Positions 1 to 6,043 of a DNA stretch of 10,363 nt are shown here, one piece after another. The position numbers and the translations under genes were made by a program. Location of the stretch: contig CAZSPW010000066.1 in the NCBI GenBank assembly GCA_964608575.1, positions 1 through 10,363 on the forward strand, given 5' to 3'. The notes below the pieces were generated by a model. The model saw nothing but the letters and a program-made list of their open reading frames with translations. It did not search any database and was not told the DNA's origin. Each line of letters opens with the position of its first letter. Within the stretch, counting starts at the first letter, position 1. The DNA comes from JAMIFN01 sp964608575 (GTDB lineage: Bacteria; Pseudomonadota; Gammaproteobacteria; Burkholderiales; Burkholderiaceae_C).

Positions 1-782
1 GTAGGTGTAGGTGTAGGTGCTGCAGCACCGTAATTGTTTATGCTGGCAGAGCCTGCGCCTATGGGCAAGGCCTGGCTACTTTGGGCGATAGAGCGATAAG
101 GTTGCGGGCTAGGTGTGGGGGTGGGTTTGCCGCCGCGTAGTAACCAATCGCGGATGACTTTGGCATTGTTGGTGTTGTTGCGTGCCAGTGCCATATCCAT
201 AGCCGTTTGGCGTTTTTGGTTTCTGAGCTTGGGGTCGGCCTCTGCTTGCAGCAGCATTTGCACTGCAGCAGGTGTGCTGCGTGCGGCCGCCATCATCAAT
301 GGGGTTTCGCCTGTGGGTGATTGCGCATCGATATAGGCATAGTTATCGAGCAGCAGTTGGATCATAGGCAAATGGCCGCTGCTGGCGGCGTAATGCAGTG
401 GTGCCCAGCCTTTTTTATTGACATGGGCGCCCAGCTCCATCATGCGGATGGCTTGCGGCAGCAGGCCGCGCAGGGCGGCCATCATCAAGGCATTTTCACC
501 CCAGGCATTTTCTAAATTCAGTTCGGTGCGCGGGTCTTCAATCAAGAGGTCGGCCACTTCCGGGGCGGGTTCGCGCAGTGCCAGATACAAGGCGCTAAAG
601 CCTTCATGGTTGAAAGTGTTGGCGTTGAACTGGCCTTCAGCCAGGGCTTTGCGTGTGCCGCCGACATCGTTGCGCTCAATCAGATGAAAAAATTCGACCT
701 GGTCGTATCGCGCCTGCGCCGCGCCCATGGCCAAGGCTAAGCACAAGGACAGCAGCAAGTTGCAGTAGCGCAGCAGCTTCAT
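1..782 (-). CDS. exported ankyrin-repeat protein, C-terminus cut by window edge
   Basis: The frame is open from an ATG at 782-780 to the left edge (260 codons and 2 bases), so the C-terminus is missing. Residues 1-24 form a signal peptide: Lys2/Arg5, a Leu-rich core, and a probable cut after the Ala-Gln-Ala near residue 24. This points to the periplasm or outside. From about residue 28 to 217 there are roughly five ankyrin repeats; the clearest are WAPLHYAASSGHLPMIQLLL (126-145) and GETPLMMAAARSTPAAVQML (158-177). A low-complexity Pro/Thr/Ser/Gln tail follows, with PTPTPSPQP near 220-228 and a TPTPT run at the edge encoded by GTAGGT tandem units. The ATG lies in an ATGA overlap with the tatD stop, so translation is probably coupled to tatD. 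Ankyrin repeats bind proteins; the partner cannot be told from sequence. The family is clear, the specific role unknown. Confidence 0.88.
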   Translation of the reverse strand, partial: MKLLRYCNLLLSLCLALAMGAAQARYDQVEFFHLIERNDVGGTRKALAEGQFNANTFNHEGFSALYLALREPAPEVADLLIEDPRTELNLENAWGENALMMAALRGLLPQAIRMMELGAHVNKKGWAPLHYAASSGHLPMIQLLLDNYAYIDAQSPTGETPLMMAAARSTPAAVQMLLQAEADPKLRNQKRQTAMDMALARNNTNNAKVIRDWLLRGGKPTPTPSPQPYRSIAQSSQALPIGAGSASINNYGAAAPTPTP

Positions 783-1582
783 GTGCCTACCTTATTAAAA
801 AGCTGTAAAAAATTGCGCGTGGTGGCTTCGGCCACTGCCGCCACGCTGATACCTTTGCATTCGGCCACTTGCTTGGCCACTAAGGGCACAAAAGCAGGAG
901 TATTTTCCTTGCCGCGATGCGGCGCTGGTGCCAGGTAAGGGCTATCGGTTTCGATCAAACAGCGATCCAGTGGCACAAAGCGAACGACCTCACGCAGGCT
1001 GGCTGCGTTTTTAAAGGTAATGATGCCGGAGAAGGAAATGTAATAACCCAAATCTAGCGCAGCCTTGGCGACCGCTAAATTTTCCGTAAAACAGTGGAAT
1101 ACGCCGCCCACGCCTTGGCTGCCGCCTTCGCCTTCTTCACGCAAAATGGCTAGGGTATCGTCAGAGGCGCAGCGGGTGTGAATCACCATGGGCAAGCCGG
1201 CGGCCTGTGCAGCACGGATATGGGTGCGAAAGCGTTGGCGCTGCCAGTCCATATCGGTCACGCTGCGCCCGCCTTTGCGCTCGTCCATTTGGTAGTAATC
1301 CAAGCCCGTTTCGCCGATCGCGACTACGCGCGCATCCTGCGCAGCTGCTAGCAATTCCTCCACGCTAGGCTCGTGCACGCCTTCGTTGTCAGGGTGCACC
1401 CCCACCGTCGCCCAAATATGGCTTTGGCTCTGCGCCAATTGCAGCACGCTGGGAAAGGTTTCCATGGTGGTACTGATGCACAGTGCGCGCGTAACTTGCG
1501 CGGCTTGCATATCAGCCAGCAATTTAGGCAAATCGGCCAAGTATTGGGGGTAATTGATGTGGCAGTGAGAATCGGTAAACAT
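779..1582 (-). CDS. tatD: TatD-family metal-dependent hydrolase (DNase)
   Basis: This 267-residue protein has the usual TatD/YcfH length and begins MFTDSHCHIN, the N-terminal HxH metal motif (His6, His8). The remaining metal ligands of the TIM-barrel amidohydrolase fold are visible: Glu91 in GETGLDYY, His135 in VIHTR, His163 in FHCF and Asp213 in ETDSPYL. The family comprises cytoplasmic Mg-dependent nucleases; E. coli TatD has 3'-5' exonuclease activity linked to oxidative DNA damage. YcfH-type paralogues are equally compatible with the sequence, so the symbol is at family level. The start is an ATG with no strong Shine-Dalgarno. The stop TGA overlaps the start of the ankyrin gene by 4 bases, implying a two-gene operon at least. 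Divergent from plsC across 127 bases; the holB/pilZ genes I would expect before tatD in many Burkholderiales are not there. Confidence 0.93.
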   Translation of the reverse strand: MFTDSHCHINYPQYLADLPKLLADMQAAQVTRALCISTTMETFPSVLQLAQSQSHIWATVGVHPDNEGVHEPSVEELLAAAQDARVVAIGETGLDYYQMDERKGGRSVTDMDWQRQRFRTHIRAAQAAGLPMVIHTRCASDDTLAILREEGEGGSQGVGGVFHCFTENLAVAKAALDLGYYISFSGIITFKNAASLREVVRFVPLDRCLIETDSPYLAPAPHRGKENTPAFVPLVAKQVAECKGISVAAVAEATTRNFLQLFNKVGT

Positions 1583-1603
1583 GGGGCGTTATTTTCGCTG
1601 CTC

Positions 1604-1633
1604 TTGCCAGCTTGTGCATGGCTTTCCTATAAA
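1604..1633 (+). promoter_or_regulatory. predicted sigma-70 promoter for plsC operon
   Basis: A -35 box TTGCCA (1604-1609, 5 of 6 consensus bases) is followed after 18 bp by a -10 box TATAAA (1628-1633, 5 of 6). Transcription would start near 1640, giving a leader of about 70 nt before the ATG at 1710. It sits in the only divergent space upstream of the plus-strand lipid genes. Prediction by eye only. Confidence 0.55.
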
Positions 1634-1669
1634 CACCCCCTAACCGTTATCATTGCGCCTTTGCTTTTT

Positions 1670-1707
1670 CAGCCCGTGCTTGGCATGGGCTGCTTATTTG
1701 TTTTTTT
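1670..1707 (+). terminator. terminator-like hairpin in plsC leader (possible attenuator)
   Basis: The arms CAGCCCGTGC (1670-1679) and GCATGGGCTG (1683-1692) pair over 10 bp with one G-T wobble around a TTG loop. They are followed by a T-rich stretch, 1693-1707, that ends in seven T. This has the form of an intrinsic terminator reading on the plus strand. No plus-strand gene lies upstream within view, so it would act on transcripts from the promoter at 1604-1633, before the plsC ATG at 1710. It could be an attenuator or mask translation initiation. It would fall inside the coding region if translation instead began at the TTG at 1653. Confidence 0.4.
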
Positions 1708-1709
1708 GC

Positions 1710-2596
1710 ATGCAACTTTCTCTTTTGGCATCGCTGCGTCGCCTTTGGGCGCGGATAGTTGGTTACGGCATGATCGCCTTGGCTAAATTGGTAANNNNNN
1801 NNNNNNNNNNNNNNNNNNNNNNNNNNNNNNNNNNNNNNNNNNNNNNNNNNNNNNNNNNNNNNNNNNNNNNNNNNNNNNNNNNNNNNNNNNNNNNCGCCTT
1901 TGGGCGCGGATAGTTGGTTACGGCATGATCGCCTTGGCTAAATTGGTAACGGGTGCGCGTTCGCTGTGGCAGTGCCCGCCCGAGGCCAGCCCCACGGTGT
2001 ACTTTGCTAATCACAATAGCCATGCCGATTTTGCCTTGGTGTGGGCGACCCTGCCGCGCGATTTGCGCTACGCCACCCGGCCTGTAGCGGGGGCGGATTA
2101 TTGGCTGGCCAAACCCTTGCGGCGCTTTGTCGGGGTGGAGGTGATCAACGCCTTGATGATTGCGCGTGAGGGCGGTAGTGGTTTGCGCGAAAACAACCCT
2201 GTGCGGCAAATGGCGGCAGCTTTGCAGGCGGGCGACTCCCTCATCATGTTCCCCGAGGGGACACGCAATATGAGCGAAAAACCCTTACAAGAAATCAAGA
2301 GCGGGATTTTTCATTTAGCCAAATCCTGCCCTGAGGCGCGCTTCGTACCCGTGTGGATAGACAATGTGCAGCGCGTGCTGCCCAAAGGCATGGTGGTGCC
2401 GATACCGCTGGCCTGCACCGTGCGCTATGGCGCTCCCTTGCAATTTGCCCCTGATGTCGGCAAAAAAATGTTTTTGGATATGGTGCGCGATAGTTTGCTG
2501 AATTTGCGCCCTGCGCACGACCGCATAGGCGAAGCTGCTGCGCCCCTTGTGATAGCAGCGCCAGCGCCTGTGCAGGAGGCCAGCCATGTCCAGTAA
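1710..2596 (+). CDS. plsC: 1-acyl-sn-glycerol-3-phosphate acyltransferase family protein, interrupted by assembly gap
   Basis: PlsC-type acyltransferases transfer an acyl chain to lysophosphatidate at the inner membrane, giving phosphatidate. Motif I (HX4D, here NHNSHAD, His50/Asp55) and motif III (FPEGTR, 129-134) are intact, and VPVWIDN fits motif IV. The gene contains 100 N (1795-1894) flanked by a 55-bp duplication. As written the frame is broken, because the offset of 155 is not a multiple of 3. Joining 1710-1794 directly to 1950-2596 gives one clean frame of 243 residues. The start is uncertain: ATG 1710 (chosen, no visible Shine-Dalgarno), TTG 1653, or the ATG at 1770 (repeated at 1925) giving 223 residues beginning MIALAKLVTG. 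The 3' end overlaps the next gene by 11 bases. Numbering is for the collapsed 243-residue form. Function is assigned at family level; lysophosphatidate as substrate is inferred. Confidence 0.85.
1740..1949. repeat. 55-bp exact direct repeat flanking the N run (assembly overlap)
   Basis: Bases 1740-1794 and 1895-1949 are identical over 55 positions. The first copy ends exactly where the Ns begin and the second begins exactly where they end. This is what two contigs sharing a k-mer-length end overlap look like after being scaffolded with Ns. It is probably not a biological repeat, since collapsing it restores the plsC frame. Confidence 0.9.
1795..1894. other. assembly gap of 100 N
   Basis: Exactly 100 N, the conventional placeholder for a gap of unknown length. 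The flanking duplication suggests the true gap length is about -55, meaning no sequence is missing. Confidence 0.97.
2574..2579 (+). promoter_or_regulatory. ribosome binding site of the CdsA-like gene, inside plsC
   Basis: A full AGGAGG lies 6 bases before the ATG at 2586 and within the last codons of plsC. It fixes the start of the downstream gene and explains the 11-base overlap. It is one of the strongest Shine-Dalgarno sites in the window. Confidence 0.85.
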
Positions 2597-3590
2597 TGCC
2601 CTGAATACTGGCCTGACAAACGCGCCACCCGCGATTTTGAGCGATAGCGCCTATCAACAAGCCACCTCACAAATTTTCTGGGGCGTATTGGGCGTGCTGC
2701 TGTTGGCAGGCTTGGTCGGTATGGTTTTGGCGCGCATACCGCTGGCGAAGAAGCCCGCTGCGGTGATGGCCAATTTCAGCAGCCGCGTGCGTTTGTGGTG
2801 GTGGATGGCCGCTGTCCTGTCTCTAGCATTTTGGCTGGGCAAGCCTGGTATTACGGTGCTGTTTGGCTTTATTTCTTTTTACTGTCTGCGCGAATTTATC
2901 AGTCTGCAATACACGCGCCGATCAGACCATTGGGCTATTGCTGCAGGCTTTTATGTGATTTTGCCCCTGCAGTACAGCCTGATTTGGTTAGAGCAATACG
3001 ACCTCTACACCCTTGCTATTCCTGTTTATGCTTTTTTATTTCTGCCTATGCTCTCTGCTTTGCACGCTGACAGTACGCGTTTTTTAGAGCGCAGCAGCAA
3101 AGTGCAATGGGGCTTGATGATCAGTATTTATTGCATCAGCCATGTGCCCGCACTTTTGGTTCTGCAAATTGCCGGTTATGAAGGGCGGAATTTATTGTTG
3201 ATCGCCTTTTTGGTGTTAGTGGTGCAAAGCAGCGATATTGCGCAGTATTTGGTGGGTAAGCTCACGCGCGGCATGCCTTTGATTCGCCGTTTAATCCCTG
3301 AGATGACGCTGAAAACCATCAGCTCGGGTTTGGCCAGCGCGAGTTTGATGGGCTTGTTGTTGTGGTGGATGACACCTTTTAATTGGTGGCAGGCGCCTTT
3401 GATTGCGCTGTTGATTGCCATTGTTGGCATGCTGGGTAATCTGGTCATGGCTGCTATCAAACGCGATCGCGGCATCAATAGCTGGGGCGATACCATCGTC
3501 GGTTATGGCAGCATGCTAGATAAATTGGAGTCGGCCATTTTTGCAGCCCCTATTTACTTTCATATTGTTCATGCTTTTTGGACAAAATAG
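2586..3590 (+). CDS. CdsA-like (phosphatidate cytidylyltransferase family) membrane protein with degenerate signature
   Basis: This 334-residue protein is very hydrophobic, with about eight membrane segments beginning around residues 31-50 and 71-98. The C-terminal block 291-316 aligns by eye with the CdsA signature: KR at 292-293, GYG at 306-308, DKLES at 312-316. An upstream block, QSSDIAQYLVGK (214-225), matches the ND-x-x-AY region. True CdsA enzymes make CDP-diacylglycerol from phosphatidate and CTP at the inner membrane. Several conserved residues differ here: KD is Asn298-Ser299, PGHGG is VGYGS (305-309), DRxD is DKLE (312-315), and the usual SPxKTxEG stretch reads IPEMTLKT (237-244). 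It most resembles the E. coli YnbB-type branch, which also sits beside lipid genes. Family membership is well supported; catalytic activity is in doubt. Overlaps plsC by 11 bases with a strong Shine-Dalgarno, so the two are co-expressed. Confidence 0.8.
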   Translation: MSSNALNTGLTNAPPAILSDSAYQQATSQIFWGVLGVLLLAGLVGMVLARIPLAKKPAAVMANFSSRVRLWWWMAAVLSLAFWLGKPGITVLFGFISFYCLREFISLQYTRRSDHWAIAAGFYVILPLQYSLIWLEQYDLYTLAIPVYAFLFLPMLSALHADSTRFLERSSKVQWGLMISIYCISHVPALLVLQIAGYEGRNLLLIAFLVLVVQSSDIAQYLVGKLTRGMPLIRRLIPEMTLKTISSGLASASLMGLLLWWMTPFNWWQAPLIALLIAIVGMLGNLVMAAIKRDRGINSWGDTIVGYGSMLDKLESAIFAAPIYFHIVHAFWTK

Positions 3591-3649
3591 CCAAAAACTC
3601 CCGTCAAATCTGCCTGGGCAGCTATCAATTTAATTTATAAGGAAGTGTT

Positions 3650-5740
3650 ATGAGCCATCTCTACACCGTACAAGAGGGCATCGCCCTTGTCACCCTGAGC
3701 AATCCTCCCGTCAATGCCTTGTCTTGGGCTTTGCGTCAGCATGTGGTGGCCGCCATCAATGCGGCTAATTTGGATGCCAGCGTGCAAGCCATTGTGCTGC
3801 ACGGTGCCGGCAAAGGCTGGTGCGGCGGCGCCGATATCAAAGAATTTGGCGACTTTGCCAATATCAAACAACCCGTGTTTATGCCCTTGATGGACGGCGT
3901 CGAGCAGTCAAGCAAGCCTGTAGTTGCAGCCGTGCATGGTATCGCCCTAGGTGGTGGTCTGGAGCTGGCGCTGGCCTGCCATGCCCGCGTGTTTGCAAAA
4001 GGCACGAGCGTGGCTTTCCCTGAAGTCAAACTGGGCATTTTGCCTGGGGCAGGTGGTACGCAGCGCTTTCCGCGTGTGCTGGGTTTAGAGACTGCTGCCA
4101 ACCTTATCGTTTCTGGCAAAGCTGTGCCTGTCGATAGCTTGGCGGCCTTGCCTGGGCAAAAATTGGTGCAGCAATTGAGTGAGAGTGCCGAAACCGTGCT
4201 GGCCGATGCGATCGCATTGGCTAAAAGCAAAATCGGCCAGCCACTCACGCGCACACGCGATTTGCCCGCCAAACACCCCTATGCCGATGGCTTTTTTACC
4301 ACCGCCCGCGCTGCACTGGCCAAAGGCTTGCTCGCTCCCCAGCTGTGTTTAGACGCTGTGCAAGCGGCTTTTAAACTGCCTTTTGACGCAGGCACCGCGA
4401 AAGAGCAAGAGCTTTTTCTCACCCTGATGAATTCGCCCCAGGCGCGCGCCGCGCAGCACGCCTTTTTGGCCGAACGCGCTGCCGGTAAAGTGGCCGATGT
4501 GCCAGCCGATACCCCTGTGCGCAGCATTGCCCAAGTCGGTGTTATTGGCGCGGGCACCATGGGCGGCGGCATCGCCATGAATTTTCTCTCCGCTGGCATC
4601 CCTGTGGTGTTGTTGGAGATGAAGCAAGAAGCCTTGGATCGCGGTATCGCCACCATCCGCAAAAACTACGAAGCGCAGGTGAAAAAAGGCCGCTTGACGC
4701 AAGAAAAAGTCGAAAGTCTGATTGCGCTGATTCAGCCCAGCCTGTCTTATGACGACCTGAAAAACGCCGACCTCATTATTGAAGCGGTGTTTGAAGACAT
4801 GGGCGTGAAAGAGAAGGTTTTCAGCCAGCTCGACGCTATTGCCAAGCCTGGCGCGATTTTGGCGTCCAACACCTCCACCTTGGATTTGAACGAGATTGCC
4901 AACATCACTAAACGCCCAGAGGATGTGATTGGCCTGCACTTTTTCAGCCCCGCCAATGTGATGAAGTTGCTAGAAGTGGTGCGCGGCGCTAAAACCAGTA
5001 AAGAAGTGCTGGCCACGGCTTTGGCGCTGGCCAAGAAAATCAAAAAACTGGCGATAGTCTCTGGCGTGTGCGACGGCTTTATCGGCAATCGCATGCTCGA
5101 TCCCTATATCCGCCAAGCCCTATTTTTGGTGGATGAAGGCGCTACCCCCGCGCAGGTGGATAAGGCCATGGAAAAATTTGGCATGAATATGGGGCCTTTC
5201 CGTATGTGTGATTTGGTCGGCAACGATGTCATGGGTTCGATTCGCCAGCGCCAGCGCCAGCTCTATCCCGGCAAGTTCTACAGCCCTAGCGCCGACTGGA
5301 TCAGTGAACAAGGTCGCTTTGGGCAAAAAACGGGCCAAGGTTGGTACGACTATATACCCGGCGCGCGCGCGCCCGTGCCTAGTAAAGAGGTGCTGGCTAT
5401 GATTGAAGCCAAGCGCGCCGAGTTGGGTTTGAAAGCCCGCAAAATCAGCGATGCTGAAATCGTCGCGCGTTGCACCTATGCCCTAGCCAACGAAGGCGCA
5501 AAAATCCTGCAAGAAGGCATAGCCGAACGCGCCGGCGATATCGACATGGTGTATTTAAGCGGCTACGGTTTCCCTGCCTTCCGTGGCGGCCCCATGCAGT
5601 ACGCCGACGAAGTGGGCGCTTTCAATATCGTGCAGGCTATGGCGCGTTTCGCCGCCAACCCGCATGGCGACCCAGCGTTCTGGCAGCCTGCGGCGCTGCT
5701 GGCTGAGCTGGCTGCCAAGGGCGGCAAGTTCAACGGCTAA
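3650..5740 (+). CDS. bifunctional enoyl-CoA hydratase / 3-hydroxyacyl-CoA dehydrogenase (FadB/FadJ-like)
   Basis: This 696-residue fusion performs two successive steps of beta-oxidation: hydration of trans-2-enoyl-CoA and NAD-dependent oxidation of the 3-hydroxyacyl-CoA. Residues 1-190 are a crotonase domain with oxyanion-hole segments near GWCGGAD (56-62) and ALGGG (99-103) and the catalytic pair Glu105 and Glu125. A Rossmann domain starts near 294 with GVIGAGTMGGG (297-307). The dehydrogenase His430/Glu442 dyad has the canonical 12-residue spacing, and two C-terminal 3HCDH domains follow (about 475-565 and 605-690). The start is ATG with AAGGAAG 4-10 bases upstream. FadJ and FadB of E. coli are slightly longer (714 and 729), so the length is normal. 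No thiolase gene (fadA/fadI) is nearby, so the partner thiolase must be elsewhere. It lies 59 bases after the CdsA-like gene and may share its transcript. Choice between fadB and fadJ is not possible by eye. Confidence 0.93.
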   Translation: MSHLYTVQEGIALVTLSNPPVNALSWALRQHVVAAINAANLDASVQAIVLHGAGKGWCGGADIKEFGDFANIKQPVFMPLMDGVEQSSKPVVAAVHGIALGGGLELALACHARVFAKGTSVAFPEVKLGILPGAGGTQRFPRVLGLETAANLIVSGKAVPVDSLAALPGQKLVQQLSESAETVLADAIALAKSKIGQPLTRTRDLPAKHPYADGFFTTARAALAKGLLAPQLCLDAVQAAFKLPFDAGTAKEQELFLTLMNSPQARAAQHAFLAERAAGKVADVPADTPVRSIAQVGVIGAGTMGGGIAMNFLSAGIPVVLLEMKQEALDRGIATIRKNYEAQVKKGRLTQEKVESLIALIQPSLSYDDLKNADLIIEAVFEDMGVKEKVFSQLDAIAKPGAILASNTSTLDLNEIANITKRPEDVIGLHFFSPANVMKLLEVVRGAKTSKEVLATALALAKKIKKLAIVSGVCDGFIGNRMLDPYIRQALFLVDEGATPAQVDKAMEKFGMNMGPFRMCDLVGNDVMGSIRQRQRQLYPGKFYSPSADWISEQGRFGQKTGQGWYDYIPGARAPVPSKEVLAMIEAKRAELGLKARKISDAEIVARCTYALANEGAKILQEGIAERAGDIDMVYLSGYGFPAFRGGPMQYADEVGAFNIVQAMARFAANPHGDPAFWQPAALLAELAAKGGKFNG

Positions 5741-5746
5741 GGGCTT

Positions 5747-5825
5747 CTTGTTATTCCGCGCGCAGTCGCGGAATCCAGATATACCCTGCTTTGGTGGATG
5801 CTGCGACTGCGCGCAGCATGACAAG
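5747..5825. repeat. REPIN-like pair of inverted palindromic repeats
   Basis: Two 25-base arms, 5747-5771 and 5801-5825, are inverted copies matching at 21 of 25 positions, separated by 29 bases. They share a perfect 12-base core: GCGCGCAGTCGC at 5758-5769 and its complement at 5803-5814. Each arm also forms its own hairpin: ATTCCGCG/CGCGGAAT (5753-5760 with 5767-5774) and ATGCTGCG/CGCAGCAT (5798-5805 with 5812-5819), each with an 8-bp stem and 6-base loop. Two REP-like hairpins in opposite orientation define a REPIN, which is usually dispersed through a genome by a RAYT transposase. The position between convergent genes is typical. Copy number is unknown from this window. Confidence 0.6.
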
Positions 5826-5845
5826 CCAAGCTGCGCTTGTGTTCT

Positions 5846-5867
5846 AGGTCGGATTCAAGCCCGACCT
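5846..5867. repeat. short inverted repeat, 7-bp stem
   Basis: AGGTCGG (5846-5852) and CCGACCT (5861-5867) are exact complements around an 8-base loop. There is no T-run on either side, so it is a poor intrinsic terminator by itself. It lies 20 bases after the REPIN-like element and may be part of the same accumulation of palindromes, or an mRNA 3'-end stabiliser. Confidence 0.4.
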
Positions 5868-5970
5868 GCAAAAACAGCCTTATTTTGTAAATTTTCACAT
5901 TAAAAAGATGAGCTGCTCAGGCAGTCTTTATGGCTTTAAATAACGATTAAGCACTTAAAAATACTGCTCA

Positions 5971-5991
5971 AAAGGATAGCAAGCAGCTATC
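5971..5991 (-). terminator. weak candidate terminator of mutY
   Basis: GATAGC (5975-5980) and GCTATC (5986-5991) form a perfect 6-bp stem with a 5-base loop. Read on the minus strand, the hairpin is followed by CTTTTG, a short T-run, about 50 bases after the mutY stop. The stem is AT-containing and short, so termination would be inefficient. Confidence 0.3.
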
Positions 5992-6043
5992 GTTTCATGA
6001 TCAGTAGCGGTGGATGCTGTCACCAGCAAAAAACGGGCTCTTC

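Larger units (their letters stand above)
5741..6043. other. 303-bp convergent intergenic region
   Basis: No credible gene is seen between the beta-oxidation gene and mutY, which converge here. The left 130 bases are taken up by palindromic elements (5747-5825 and 5846-5867). The stretch 5868-5970 is AT-rich with nothing I recognise, and a small hairpin lies at 5975-5991. No plus-strand hairpin with a good T-run follows the beta-oxidation gene, so its termination signal is unclear. Confidence 0.7.

Noticed and set aside
1..29. GTAGGT tandem units and a 14-bp palindrome at the left edge as a microsatellite or site
   Set aside because: Both are explained by the Thr-Pro and Ala-Ala codons of the ankyrin protein. 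Too few units are in view to call a repeat locus.
1653..1913. Open frame reading into the N run, and the minus-strand frame 1763-2209 crossing it
   Set aside because: Both are products of the N placeholder. The first is the real N-terminal part of plsC, the second a shadow of plsC.
5583..5903. Plus-strand frame of 106 codons covering the end of the beta-oxidation gene and the palindromic region
   Set aside because: It overlaps the true gene in another frame and its second half only translates the REPIN-like repeats.
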